Assembly (NCBI GenBank): GCA_033398695.1
Contig: CM065812.1
Location: 134,856,858-134,920,857, forward strand
DNA: 64,000 nt
Source: Orobanche coerulescens
Taxonomy: Eukaryota; Streptophyta; Magnoliopsida; Lamiales; Orobanchaceae
Direction: 5' to 3'
Shown here: one piece after another, positions 11,605 to 23,519 of the stretch
Position numbering within the stretch: position 1 is the stretch's first letter
Layout: each line of letters starts with the position of its first letter
Made by a program: the position numbers and the translations under genes
Notes under the pieces: generated by a model
Databases searched by the model: none
What the model saw: the letters and a program-made list of their open reading frames with translations, nothing else
What the model was told of the DNA's origin: nothing

Positions 11605-12700
11605 CATCTTAGACTTGGTCATGTTGGTCAGACCAAGGTTTACAAAATGGAAAAAGATGGACTTATGGGTCCATTGGGATCGGATCTTTTTTCCAACTTG
11701 TGAATCTTGCCTTAAAGGCAAAATGACTAAGTCCCCCTTCACAGGAACTTTTGAAAGAGCCGCTGATAAACTTGGATTAGTCCATACCGACGTATGTAGT
11801 GCTTTGGAAGCAGCATGTGACGGATATCAGTATTTCATTATGTTTACAGATGATCATACTAGGTATGGTTATGTATACTTAATGAAACATAAATCCGAGG
11901 CCTTTGAAAAATTTCAGGAATTTAAGGTCTTAGTCGAAAAACAAATTGGTAATCATATCAAAGCACTTCGGTCGGACCGAGGTGGCGAGTATATGAGTAT
12001 GGAGTTTGACAAGTTCCTTAAGGAACATGGAATAGTATCACAACTAACACCTCCAGGAACTCCCCAGTTAAATGGTGTGTCAGAAAGAAGGAACCGAACC
12101 TTGTTGAACATGGTTCGTTCAATGCTAGGCTATACCGACTTACCAATTTACCTGTGGGGGTATGCACTCCTGACCGCCACTTACATCTTGAACAGATGTC
12201 CTTCCAAATCCGTTCCTAAAACTCTACATGAGATGTGGGAGGGCAGGAAACGAAGTCTTAATCACATTAGGATTTGGGGATGTCCCGTCTATGTCAAGAA
12301 GACTAAGGTAGAGAAATTGGAAGCTAGGTTCATGAATGGACGTTTCATTGGATTCCCATATGGGACAATGGGTTATCTATTCTACATGCCTGAAGATCGA
12401 AGGATCATTGTTGCTTTACAAGCACACTTCTTGAAAGATGAGTTCATTCAGGAAGGCGGAGCAGGTAGAAGTACTTCTTTGGAAGAATACAATGAAACTC
12501 CTGAGGAGACACCTGTACAAGAGGTTGGAACCGAACCTTCTGAAACACAAGTACAACCACCTCGGAGGTCTAGTAGGGTATCTCATTTACCTGAGAGGTA
12601 TGGCCTTGTGCACCTGGAGGAGCTGGGTCCCTATGAGGTTCCAGGTGATAGCCAAGAGACCGACCCAACAACCTATGACCAACTATGGAAGCTGAGATAG
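11605..12700 (+). pseudogene. Copia integrase
   Basis: The zinc-binding half begins HLRLGHVG in one frame and continues as CESCLKGK in the next, so a frameshift lies between about 11660 and 11700. The rest is an open frame of more than 300 codons. The catalytic triad is visible: D in LVHTDVCSA, D in LRSDRGGEY, and E in NGVSERRNRT. The C-terminal part includes the GCPVYVKK and GFPYGTMGYLFY segments and an S/T/E/P-rich linker (PPRRSSRVSHLPERYG). The long open stretch after the frameshift could still encode an integrase core fragment. The frame ends at 12700 before RT. Confidence 0.85.
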
Positions 12701-13268
12701 ACTCGATGCATGTCAATCAGGTCTGGACTCTAGTAGACTACCCAAGGGTATAGTGCCTATTGGGAACAAGTGGATGTACAAGAGAAAAACTGATGGGGAT
12801 GGCAAGGTTGACACCTATAAGGCCAGGCTTGTGGCAAAGGTTTATATCCAGAAAGAAGGGATCGATTATCACGATACCTTCTCACCTGTAGCTATGATCA
12901 AGTCTATTCGCATGATGCATGATATAGCTGCCTACCAAGATTATGAGATACGGCAAATGGATGTAAAGATAGCTTTCCTCAATGGATTCCTCGAGGAGGA
13001 AATCTATATGGAGCAGCCTAAAGGCTTTATGTCCGAGTTCGATATTCAGAAAGTGTGCAAGCTTCAGCGTTTCACTTATAGACTGAAGCAAGCTTCGCGT
13101 AGTTGGAACCTTCGTTTTGACGAGGCAGTCAAAGAGTTTGACTTCGTGCAAAATGAAGAGGAACCTTGTGTATACAAGAGGGTTAGTGGGAGCACGATCG
13201 CATTCTTATTACTATTTGTAGATGACATTCTACTAATTGGAATGATGTGGGAATGCTCAGTTCTGTGA
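12701..13268 (+). pseudogene. Copia reverse transcriptase
   Basis: RT begins near IDSMHVNQVWTL, is shifted in frame around 12750, and continues as PIGNKWMYKRKTDGDG, YKARLVAK, DTFSPVAMIKSIR, QMDVKIAFLNGFLEEEIYMEQP and LLFVDDILLIG. Both aspartates of the FVDD catalytic box are present. One further frameshift follows at about 13245, where RT passes to RNase H. Function is lost in the present copy because of the shifts. Confidence 0.88.
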
Positions 13269-13885
13269 AAGTTTGGCTTTCGAGTAGTTTCTCCATGAAA
13301 GACTTGGGAGAAGCAACCTATATTCTTGGTATTCGGCTCTACCAGGATAGAGCAAAGAGAATGATAGGTCTTTCCCAAGCCCTCTATATAGATAAAATAT
13401 TAAAGCGATTTAAGATAAATGATTCTAAAAGAGGGTTCCTACCGATGCAATATGGAATAAAATCCTCATCTAAGATGTGTCCTCAAAGTGAGGAACAACG
13501 AAATGAAATGAGTAATATACTATATGCTTCGGCCGTGGGTAGCCTTATGTATGCAATGTTGTGTACGAGACATGACATTGCGCACACTGTGAGGGTGGTA
13601 AGTAGGGTTCAGGTAAATCCAGGCAAGGAACATTGGAATGCCATAAAGAACGTTCTCAAGTACTTAAGAAGGACTAGAGATCTGGTTCTTATGTATGGCG
13701 GTGGAGAAATTGATGTGATGGGCTTCACTGATTCGGACTTCCAAGGACAGAAAGATGATTCGATATCTACTTCTGGCTACATATTTACTCTTAATAGAGG
13801 AGCAGTATCTTCATGTAGCGCCAAGCAAAGCGCGACTGCTGATTCCACCAGTCAGGCTGAGTATCAAGCAGCCTCAGAGGCTTAG
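13247..13885 (+). pseudogene. Copia RT thumb/RNase H, truncated
   Basis: An open frame of 212 codons contains SMKDLGEATYILGIRLYQDR, YASAVGSLMYAMLCTR, and the RNase H segment GFTDSDFQGQKDD, STSGYIFTLNRGAVSS and TADSTSQAEYQAASEA. The usual last RNase H part after AEYxAASEA and the spacer to the PPT are missing: a stop and the 3' LTR follow within about 10 bp. The end was deleted, so this copy lacks a proper PPT. Confidence 0.85.
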
Positions 13886-13894
13886 AGCGGTAAC

Positions 13895-15878
13895 TGTTAG
13901 AGTATGCCCTCGAATGTCACTCAGAGGATGTTGAGTGAGGGCATTATACTTGTTATTGTATGTAAATCATTATCAAAAGTCAATTGTATGTTTCTTTATT
14001 TACTGGTAGTCACTGACATTCCTGACTCGTAAATATATATATATATATATATAAACTAGTCTATTTATTTGAGAGCAAAACATTCCACTCCTTATTGGAT
14101 AAGGATCGGCACTGGAAATGTTTATGGCTCAAATACTTAATCGTTCGCAAGTCGATGAAACTTGAGTGGGCGTTATGTTTATGTGAAGACTTGTATGATA
14201 TGTTCTTTGACTTGGAGAGTGCCTGTCGAACACTAATGGTTAGTGGGAGCACACGTTATAAGTATGCTAATTATATTAGTATACTCGAACCGACTCACCC
14301 TCGATTCGCCACACGGATTTCGCTCTGGGACAGTCAATGACAGAATCGAAAAGTTTTGATAGGTATTCGTGAACCTTCGACTTGAGGATTTAGTAGGGAT
14401 GTGCTTGTGACGTTAAGATTTTCACTAGAGTAGTTCGACCCAGAAAACCGGAAGGTGGGGGTCAACCTCAACATGCATCTTGACGGGCAAGTAGCAGGTT
14501 CTACTGAATACCAAGATAGGATTCTTTCTCTTGTTAGTGAACGGGTTATATGTCCTATGCAGTTATTGATAGATGAGATCATAAGTCTTTTTCCAAAGCA
14601 TTGGAGCTAGTTGTATTGGATACACGAGAGCTCAATGATCTCGATTTGCATTAACTCATGCATAGCGCCAATCTGAGATAGGGTTTGGTAGAGTGACCCT
14701 ATAACTTGATTGGGACATTTGAAAGAAGGGTTTATGCATATACTGGTATTCACGACATAATGGTTTTTGAATGCTCTCAATCCTTCGTTCTCAGTTGGGG
14801 TACAATGTAGGCCGCCGGGCTGGCTCAATGGTGCTACTACTCTTTGGTTCCTCCCATTGCTAACTGAGACGGACCTACCGAGTCGCGCAATAGGATTGAC
14901 GACGGAATGAATCAAGCTTATTCTCTTTTTATAGATATTAGATATTGGATATCTAATTTATTGGACATTGGATGTCTAATTAATATTGGGACACTGGATG
15001 TCTAAATTAATTTATTAGATAAATTAATTTATGGCCTAATGAATTAAATAAATTACTGGGTGATTAATTTAATTCATGAATATAATTATTTCTTAGAGAA
15101 ATGAATTATATTGTTTTGTATTTGATATGATTAATTAATTGGATAATTAATTGATATCAATACATCGGAACGGAATAGAGTTTATTTGTTTGGACTCACG
15201 GGAGTCCGAAATGAACCAAATCCATCCGGGTCTTCTAGATGGCCATCCCCTACTTACTTAACCTTCTCTCTTGGTCTTTGTCTCCAATTTTATAATTGGA
15301 AGACCAAATAAGAGATATGATATCTCTTTTTATATTGAAAGGTGATTTGGTGTTGAATGTGTATAAAGAAGTGAAGACTTCATTACTCTCCCCAACACTT
15401 TGATATTCATGGTTCAAACAGAGAGAGAGAGAGAGAATAGTTTTTCTACAAATCTTCATCTTCTTCATGTTCTTGAGTTTTCTTGGAGAAAAATCGAGAT
15501 TATACACTTAGAGTGTTATAATCACAATAAAAGCTCCCATCACTCGGTTTTAGCCGTAACCTTGGAGGTTAATTGGGTGGTCGTCGTTCCGTTCGTTTCT
15601 ATGACGCATGGCAAGTAGAAACGCGGTGTTTTCGGCATTGGATCATTCAAGAGCTTGACGAATCGGAATCATGGGAAGAGCAGCTAAAACTTGGGGAATC
15701 CTCTTCGAGGAGTGCGTCATTAAATCAACGGACTACAAGGGTATGATTTCGAATCTTCCTTTGTTTCGTTTTAATATTCGTATATACGTAACTTGATCAA
15801 TCCTCGTAGGGATTCAGATCAAATTAGATTCGTATTTTGCTTCCGCTGCGCCTTCGTTTTGGGCACCGAATCCCAACA
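13895..15878 (+). mobile_element. 3' LTR of the copia element (about 1.98 kb)
   Basis: Starts TGTTAGAG next to the truncated RNase H and ends CCCAACA, giving short terminal inverted bases. It contains an (AT)n run at about 14036-14055, a (GA)n run at 15419-15436 and repeated GGACATTGGATGTCTAAT-like phrases near 14938-15010. There is no gene; frames up to about 100 codons inside are incidental. Confidence 0.75.
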
Positions 15879-16590
15879 CTAACGCCCTGGTTCTTAACTC
15901 GGTGTGATCATGCGAATGCCCAGACATGCTGCTTATGTGCGTAATATTGTTGTCCTCATTGGAGGATTAGAATTTAGGTTCTAAGTTTTGCGCTCTACGA
16001 GGTCTAGTTGTTTCATGACCCATATGGTGTTGTTTCATGTAAAAATGAGAGCGCTCATATTTGTATGGAGTATGCATATGTAAGCATTTCGTAAATTTTC
16101 CATATTTTCATTGTCGTTTTCATTCAGAGTCCATTTTAGGGATAGCTAGTTAAGTTTACTAATCAGCAGCATGTTACGACCGTTAGATACTGAGTGCTAC
16201 GGTCGTAAGTCTTCTCTAGTTGTGGATGCAACTTTAGTGTCTCATTAGGTGTCTTATGTGTATAATTGTGGTGTTACTATGTGATTGTGTGTTTGTGGTG
16301 CTGAATGGCATTATATGTCTTAGCATGTCGAACCTTAGCGGACGTAGACTTGGTGATATGGCTTGTGCTGCAACAATTCACTCTACCGTGAAGGAGTACA
16401 AAGATAGGATGATATCCTACGATATCTCTTAGTCGATCAAAACGTTAGCGAGTCGAAGAAGCTAAATACATCTAGGAAATTCTCGAGTGGCAAAGGAACT
16501 AAGGTTCACAAACCCCCGCGTCGTTCGAACACATCACTTTCTTCATTGCGTGTGAGAGTCAAGAGTTCCAAGCCAGTGCCGGTAACTTCT
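15879..16590 (+). other. Gypsy interior debris; no intact gene
   Basis: This sequence leads into the zinc-knuckle remnant downstream and is likely the upstream part of the same gag, but stops occur in all three frames and no motif is clear. Phrases such as HSTVKEYKDRMISYD near 16380-16430 could be gag-derived. Confidence 0.35.
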
Positions 16591-16992
16591 AGTAAGATGG
16601 TTTGATGCTTCGACTGCAATGTTGCACAACATGTTCATGCAAATTGTCCATCGCCATTAATGACTTGTTATAAATACGGGATCGAGGGGCCTCGAATTCA
16701 GTTTTGCGAGTTAATGTCCAAACAAATCAAGAATTTTATGCCTTCAACGGGCAAAGTGAGCAGTGTGAAGATGTGCTTTAATTGTAGTCATGCTGGCCAC
16801 ACCGGGAAGAATCGTCACACTCCAATGGTTAACTATTTGAAGTGTTGTCAAGTAGGACATCAAGCAGTATATTGCAAGGTAGGTGTTAATATGTATGGGA
16901 ATCGGATTCGTGTTTCCACTACGGGAGGTCCAAGCGGTAGTAAAAGATTCCGAGACTCGTTGATCGGGATCGAGCCCAGTGTAGAGATTTGA
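16591..16992 (+). pseudogene. Gypsy gag C-terminus with four degenerate CCHC knuckles
   Basis: Four consecutive CX2CX4HX4C knuckles can be aligned. The first is intact (CFDCNVAQHVHANC, about 16607-16648). The second has lost one C and the H (CYKYGIEGPRIQFC). The third has lost the last C (CFNCSHAGHTGKNR). The fourth has lost the first C (YLKCCQVGHQAVYC). Single-base changes explain each lost ligand and most are transitions, as expected from deamination of methylated DNA. The frame ends at 16992, about 110 bp before a PPT and LTR start, with no protease, RT or integrase, so this is a gag-only or deleted element. Nucleic-acid binding was its likely role. Confidence 0.7.
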
Positions 16993-17100
16993 TAGTTATT
17001 GTTTTGTTCAGTTCTTTTTCGATAATTGTTGCTTTCATTACTTTAGTTACACTATTTGGCTTTTTGGTTTCCTTGTCCCAAGTATCAGGGATGGGCCTCC

Positions 17101-17115
17101 TTTAAAGAGGGAGAA
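17101..17115 (+). other. Polypurine tract
   Basis: TTTAAAGAGGGAGAA directly precedes an LTR start TGTAATATCCAC at 17116. It marks the end of the gag-only gypsy interior upstream. Confidence 0.7.
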
Positions 17116-17900
17116 TGTAATATCCACATTTTCTATTTTCCTTTTTTTTATTTCAGTGACTCGCTTGTGTTCGATATGATTTTTATGACATATTCTCTTG
17201 TTCATGTTTTATGATTCGGACGAGCTTCGTGATCATTTTGCCTATTTTTGTCATTTTTGATATAGTTGTCGTTGGAGCCCATTTTCTAGTATCCAAAGTA
17301 GATGTTCATTAGAGTTTGATTAATGCTTGAATTCGTATATTGATGCTCTTGGTAAGTGTTTTGTTTTTTTGTTGATAACCTTAGAGTTTTACATCGTCCG
17401 GGGCATGTTCGGGATGGATGGGTTACACTGCTATACTACTGAGCAGAAGACTTAGCGCACGCTACACAGATTGTTAAGGCAGGATAAGTGCCATTTTTCT
17501 TTCTACACTTTTGTTTTCGAGAAAATTTGAAGGTTGTTCCGGAGTATGATTTTGATGTGTTAGTGCCTAGTTTTCTTTTATCTATTCTGTGATAGTTAGA
17601 TTGTTGTTTTCACAAGTTCATTAAACATTAGTTGTGTTGTGTACTTGCGTGTAAATGTTTTGCCACATAATATGGTTTCCGAATGTCTGGGCCATTTTAT
17701 AATTTTCCTAACTTTTTGGGAGTTCATCTTCGAACTGGTTTTCCTCAACATCGGTTCGTCATGTTCGCATGTATGTTTATCGCCTAGACTCGTGTATCAG
17801 ATGCTTTTTTTCGAGGAATGCCACGTTTACACATCGTTCGTGGAGTTTCGGAGCTGAGGAAAGTGTTTGTTTTCTCCGTTTGCTTGCCGTTCTTTATTTT
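17116..17900 (+). mobile_element. Truncated, rearranged 3' LTR, same family as the solo LTR at 5745-8671
   Basis: It starts TGTAATATCCAC, matching the minus-strand start of the 5745-8671 LTR, and shares an internal block GGGCCATTTTATAATTTTCC near 17690. A TAGCGCACGCTA motif lies near 17454. The order of the shared blocks differs from the complete LTR and the downstream end is lost where another gypsy 3' end begins (GGGACGAAAC at about 17908). Confidence 0.6.
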
Positions 17901-17937
17901 AAACTTTGGGACGAAACTTATTTTTAGTGGGGCAGAA

Positions 17938-20477
17938 TGTAATACCCGAGATTTTCCGTTCCAGTTGTCTTGAATTGTTTGTCATTTTGCATCGGGTATT
18001 TTCCTAAGATGAGTAATTAGAACAGTTTTGACGTTGCGAATGTTTGTTGTTGCCGTGCTTCGTCGTGTGATTATTATCCCCTTGGATCGTCAGCGCTTCA
18101 TTGCGTGTTGCATAATCGTTATTGATGTCGAGGAGCTTCTTCGTTGCGTCCAGTTCTTGGAGCAGTCTTGGCTGTCTATACAGAAAGCCTAGCGCACGCT
18201 GAGCAGTGGGTCAGCGCACACTACTCGGCAGCATTTCGCACGCTAATCTATATGTTAGCGCGCTATCGAACCGATACAGAAACCTCATAATTCGAGGCAT
18301 GCAAGCGCATGCTAACGATAGGCAGTAGCGCACACTAAGTGCGTCTTATATATATATATACACACGTGCGCGCTGACAATAGTTCTTTCTACACTTTTCT
18401 CATTTTTTACAACTCTAACCGATAGGAGAGCTAGAGAAGGGTGAATTAGAGGCGATTTGGTGCAATTATTCATAACATATCATCATTCTTGGGTTGGTAA
18501 CTAATATCTATCAACGTCTAATCTTTTATTCTTCGTCGGATTGAGGTATTTTTCCTTGAACCTCCCACATTTGACTTTTTGGGGGACTTCTTTAGTTTCG
18601 ATTCTTAATCCGATCTTGATGAATTGGTTAGTGTCATATGATGTTATTTTTCATATGCTATGGATTGTATATTCATATCTCCAATCCATTCAACTTACAT
18701 GAACATTTAATGATCGATTAAATATTTTAATGGGTTTTCCTTCGGGTGTTAGACATGTTTTCTGTCATTTTCAGTTAATATTCTCATAGTAAATGTGTTG
18801 TTGTTTTCTCGCGGAGATTGTAGGTTTCGGGACCTTGCAATCGAACCGTGTTCTTTGGAGTATTCGTGAGTGATTATAGAGGCAAGTACCTTGCCATACG
18901 AAATATATTCCATGCAAATTCTTATGCGTTCAAGTGTGTATCATTTTCTTGTGAGCATATAATACTGTGCATTTGTGTATGTATACATGTTTATAAAATC
19001 GTTCATTGCCTTTGTGTAGTGATTACGGGGATTGAATGGTATTTCGTTTGATTCTAGTGGTGGGTTGTTCAGGATTCGTTCGACCTTGTGACTTTTTGCG
19101 ACAATGATGTATGTGAACTGGAGTGTTAGACCCCGATGACTATGATATTAATTGTCTGGTGAATCTATGGATGGGAATTATTACAAGATTTGTCTTGAAC
19201 GTATGTGCTTGAGGTTGTATGATATGTTGATTGAAACTTGCGTGGTTTGCCAATATGTATATGTGTTTATGTGATGTTTCATATACGAAGCTGCAAAGGA
19301 TGGGGTTTGGACTCCGGTCTATGTATTCTGCAATGAGCAGCTCCTATGGTTGGTGAAGACGGTGTTGCTTTATGCGTGAATTCAAGGAATGGCTCTTGCA
19401 GCAGTGATGCATGTGTGGTGACATATTTCAATGGGCGGCCGCAAAAGTGTAGTGAACGCCGGTGCACAGGTGTTTCAGTGGATCTCCTAGTAGGCTTCCG
19501 AGCGGAGGATACTTGTGTGGTAGCTACGACCCTAATACCAAATAAATTTATGTTTCTGAATCTTTTCCGAACCCTTTTTAAAATAATGGTGTCAGTCAGA
19601 AAATCAAGTATTAAATGACCAAGGACTTCTGATGGGATCTTCGAGGTTTAGTTAGTCATTGATGGTCTTGAGCAGAATTTCGCAGAGAAAGTGTGTTTGG
19701 GGTCAAGGACTCCGAAAGACATTGGAACTACATTTTTAAAGTATCGTTCGATCCTCAAGTCTTCTTAAACCATTTGAATCGGTCTAAGTCAATAATGGCA
19801 TGTTCAAAGTATTTTTCAAAAGTATTTCCAAAGATTTTGAACTAACTCTCTTGACTCAATGGGACGTTCCCAGAAATTTCATATTTTTACTTCATTTTTG
19901 TGAAGGAGTGACTTTATGAATGATTTGTATCCTTGCGTATGCAAATATCCTTTGGTGATGTATGGGATCTTGTGACTTGTGGTGCATTTTTGACTTGTTT
20001 TTGTGCAGATATTTCTCGTATAGCTCTTATGTTCCGTACTTGAACTAGCAAAATTGCAGTTTGCCAACCCTAGAGTTTCGGGGGTCAGTGCTTTTTAAGC
20101 ATTCAGGTACTTGATCGTTGGATCGGCTTGACAGAGGATGAAGGGCAATTGATGCTAATCACACCGGAGTCAAAGTCTTTTCTTTTGTCTTTTATGTAGT
20201 CAGTTGCTTTCTTTTTTCGGTTGATCACCCTCGCATGGTGTGTGTTGCATTTAGAATTAATTTTTTGTTTTTCTTGGCATTAAAATTAATCTTGTTATGG
20301 AGTTGTTGGCCATGATGGTATTTTGATATTTTCAAGTTACCTTATCGGTGCTATTATTGTACCTTTTGACCTCGGAGGTCAATTATATTGTTGTTATGTA
20401 AGGTGTCTAGCCTGGTAGATCCTTGTGAGAAGAGTCTACGGTGTTGTGGCATTTCTGAGCGAGTCGGGGGTGTTATA
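17938..20477 (+). mobile_element. Gypsy LTR (about 2.54 kb), 3' LTR of a lost interior
   Basis: The LTR is preceded by the interior-end signature GGGACGAAAC and a purine tract ending at 17937. It starts TGTAATACCCGAG and ends GGGGGTGTTATA at 20477 (expected TGTTACA, one base changed). The array at 18189-18339 is followed by a (TA)n TATA-like run at 18347-18361. Nothing in it codes: frames up to 90 codons lack recognisable motifs. Confidence 0.78.
18189..18339 (+). repeat. U3 array of TAGCGCACGCTA motifs (six or so, degraded)
   Basis: Copies such as TAGCGCACGCTG, CAGCGCACACTA, TTAGCGCGCTAT and TAGCGCACACTA occur within 150 bp, ending just before a run of TATATA at 18347. Confidence 0.75.
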
Positions 20478-21206
20478 GAAATAATCTTCCGATTCTTTAT
20501 ATTATACCCATATGAAGTATTGATTATTCGACGCATGATCAAGTGATCATTATCTCCTTTTGGTTCAGCAAAGAAATCGGAGACATCTAGGTGAGGTGTA
20601 TCAAGTGGAGTGTCATAATCAAGGACATTAATTTTGATCTTATCTTTTTTCTTGATTGATTCCTGACAAAGATCCACTAGGTGTTTTGCAGTATGACAGA
20701 CATGTGACCAATGTCCAATCATGCTACATCTATGGCATTATCTTTCTTTTTAGATGGATTATAATCATTGACTGGTTTATGCATTTTGTGGTTAGATATT
20801 TCGCTATGGATTGTGCCACGTCCAAATCTACAACCCCGTCCATATTTGGAATCAGTGAGTCGTAATTCGTGATTTTGCATGAGCAACTCATTATTTTACT
20901 CAACAACCATCAACAAGTTATGAGTTCAGAGTATTTTCTAAAATCACGTTCCTAATATTGCTGTTGCTTTTCCTGAGTTCATTTGGATCTTTGACGGTGA
21001 GATACTCAACTTTAGAATCATCATGGAGATGATGACAACGGAAGAGAGTACCTTAGCATGATCATGCATGGATTATTTGTTTCTTTCATTTATTATCTCT
21101 CTCGGATCTTTGACATCAACGGAAAATCGACATAAAGGGTCTATAACAAATAGTTGTTGCCAGATATATCAAGAGCGACAAACTCAAGTTTGGTGATATT
21201 GGCCAT
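20478..21206 (-). pseudogene. Copia-type gag remnant (UBN2/DUF4219 with CCHC knuckle)
   Basis: On the minus strand an ATG at 21206 begins MANITKLEFVALDISGNNYL, the conserved opening of this gag family. A middle stretch reads HHLHDDSKVEYLTVKDPNEL, and the C-terminal part contains an intact knuckle CHRCSMIGHWSHVC, then KHLVDLCQESIKKK and LDTPHLDVSDFF. Normal members are longer, so internal deletions are certain, and several stops and shifts separate the blocks. It runs into the gypsy LTR end at 20477, which cut off the 3' part of the element. No pol follows in this window. Confidence 0.8.
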
Positions 21207-22050
21207 GTGTAAATCTACACTTAACAATGAAATAAGTTACTCCAATAATTATGTCAACATGAAATAAAAATAGATTTTTCTTCAGCAAAAAACATTGTCT
21301 TATATCACTCTTGCATTTAATATTCGTGCTACTTTAAGAGCATAATAATTTAACTTATGATATTATCATGCGTCAATATTCTTCACGAATATTGCATTAT
21401 CACGAGAGATTAAGTACAACTGTGATTTGTTCTTTGAGGACAAGTAATATTTATCAAGAAAATTACAATTGGTTGTGCTACCTCGGGAGCAATAATTTAA
21501 GAAATATAATTAAAATACACGAAAAAAATAAACTAGTATGGAAATTAAACAATGCTCGAATAATTGAATTGAAAAAATGCTTCTTCAAGTGCACTTACAA
21601 TACTTTTAGGAATATTATTTTGTGTTTTTCATTAAGAATTCACTCAAACTTTTAGATATCATAGTGTTCTTCATGAAAGCATCATATTCAACTGAAATGT
21701 GATGAGATAACATTGTGTTTCTTCAAAAACTACAACACCATATTTTATCTTAATAATCTTCTGGAGTAATAAGAATTGTTAGATCGTGTTTTTTCAGGAA
21801 ACAAGAATGAACCAAATTGATAATAGATTTTTAGATCATCATACATATGTATGATTCTAGTAAAATCAAAATAAATAATAGAGAATATACTAAATATGTA
21901 CATACATGTATATTCAAAAAAATAACTAAATAACTAATCCCAAATTACTGAAGTATTGTAAAATTAATTGTAGGCAAAAAGTAAATCACATAACTCAACA
22001 ACAAAGTATGTAATCTTCAATGGAATAAAAAAATCAAACTGATTTCTTGA
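21207..22050. other. AT-rich sequence; no gene seen
   Basis: This may be leader or flank of the gag remnant. The longest frame (21368-21655, 95 codons) has no recognisable motif and a composition expected by chance in AT-rich DNA. Confidence 0.4.
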
Positions 22051-22058
22051 AAGAAAAG

Positions 22059-22689
22059 CAGGGCCGACCCTAGGTTTTTAGGAGCCTGAAGCAAACTTGA
22101 AAAAAAAGGCTCTCAAATATAAATAAAATATATATATAAAAAAATAAATATAAAAAAATTACATTTTCTAAATAATAAAATTCAATAAAATTTCTAAAGA
22201 ATATAATATTTTTACATCATTAATACAACTCTACTTGCTTTCTTATAAGCAAATTCACTAATCAATATCTCATAATCAAGCTTTTTAACCAAATCATTCT
22301 CAATTGATGACATAGCTAATCCACTCAACCTATCTTGCGACATTGTAGACCGAAGTTATGACTTAATCAACTTCAACTTGGAGAAACTTCTTTCGGCAGA
22401 AGCAACGGTAACGGGTATCGTAAGGAGTATCCTATAAGCAATCAAGACATTTGGTAACAACCATCCATGTCCTTCAATAGTTCAACATTTCGATTGCCCC
22501 CATTTTCCCTTTTGGCGAACCAAAAAAGAGATAAAAGGAATAGACGGAAGTGATTGGAATTGGGCCTAAGTATTTCCTTTGCAAAATATAGTTTTATATG
22601 TGTGTGTGTGTGTATAGTAAAAGAAACTATAAAAAATTAGACCCCTATTTTTTTACAAAATTGTTGGCGCACCTATTGGGCCGGGCCTG
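22059..22689 (-). mobile_element. Internally deleted hAT transposon with 8-bp TSD
   Basis: Terminal inverted sequences are CAGGGCCGACCCTAGG (left) and, reading the right end inward, CAGGCCCGGCCCAATAGG, flanked by identical AAGAAAAG copies at 22051-22058 and 22690-22697. The 631-bp body carries a transposase C-terminal remnant at about 22205-22450. A (GT)n run is near 22600. TIR type and TSD length both fit hAT. Confidence 0.9.
22205..22450 (-). pseudogene. hAT transposase C-terminal dimerisation domain remnant (ZMYM1-like)
   Basis: On the minus strand the frame reads SAERSFSKLKLIKS, a stop codon, then LRSTMSQDRLSGLAMSSIEND and YEILISEFAYKKAS. The first block is the hallmark of the hATC dimerisation domain. 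The catalytic part of the transposase is absent from this 631-bp element, so it was non-autonomous after deletion. Confidence 0.88.
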
Positions 22690-22732
22690 AAGAAAAGGAA
22701 TGCACCCATTGTGAAACTTATATGAACTATAG

Positions 22733-23485
22733 AGTTAATTACATAAATCGTTCTTGTGGTTTGTTAGGTTTCACAGGTTTAGTCCCTATACTTTTTGTAT
22801 GCGGTCATGTCCTTGTGGTTTTTGATCCGTTACGGGTTTAGTCCTTGTGGTTTGTCGGGTTTCACAGGTTTAATCCCTATACTTTTTTTTCAGCGGGTCA
22901 TGTTCTTGTGGTTTTTTATCCGTTACGGGTTTAGTCCTTTGACCATTAATTTTTGTTTTTTTTGTATTTTTATTACTTTTTTTATCATTTTTTAATTATT
23001 TTTATCTCTATTTTTTAAATTTTGTTTTTTTAGTTTCGGTTCTTTTTCATTAAATCCGTGTGATTTTGAATTCTTTTTTGGTTATTTTGAATTGTTAGAT
23101 ATTATGGTACTATTAATCGCATTGGAAAAATGTTGTTGGAGAAGATAATTTCTATATTTTACTATTTTTTTGTATTTATTAAAATTAAAATAACTAGGAA
23201 ATAAGTTAAGAGTTATGATGGTTCATAACTAACTAATTTATTTATTGGTAAATTAAAATTGAAAAAACGCTGAAAAAGAAATTGAAATCATACCAATATA
23301 ATATAAAACCGAAATTAAAAAAATCAAAAATTAAAAAAAAAAAAAAGATAAAAAAGTTTACAAAAATGATAAAGAAAAAGTAATAAAAACAAAAAAAATA
23401 AAAAAAAAATAAAAAAATAAAGAGCTAATTACAATGTACTCAAATAATAATAATAAAATAAAATTTTAATAATAATAACAATAAC

Positions 23486-23519
<34 letters not shown>

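Larger units (their letters stand above)
9906..15878 (+). mobile_element. Decayed Ty1/copia retrotransposon, 5' LTR not in window
   Basis: Order of domains gag, protease, integrase, reverse transcriptase and RNase H is the copia order. The coding block is followed by a 1.98-kb 3' LTR. No matching 5' LTR is present upstream of 9906, where the minus-strand gypsy LTR ends abruptly; the simplest reading is that the gypsy element inserted into this copia element and the 5' LTR lies left of the window. Stops and frameshifts occur in gag, the gag-pre-integrase region, the integrase/RT linker and RT, so it is not autonomous. Confidence 0.85.
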
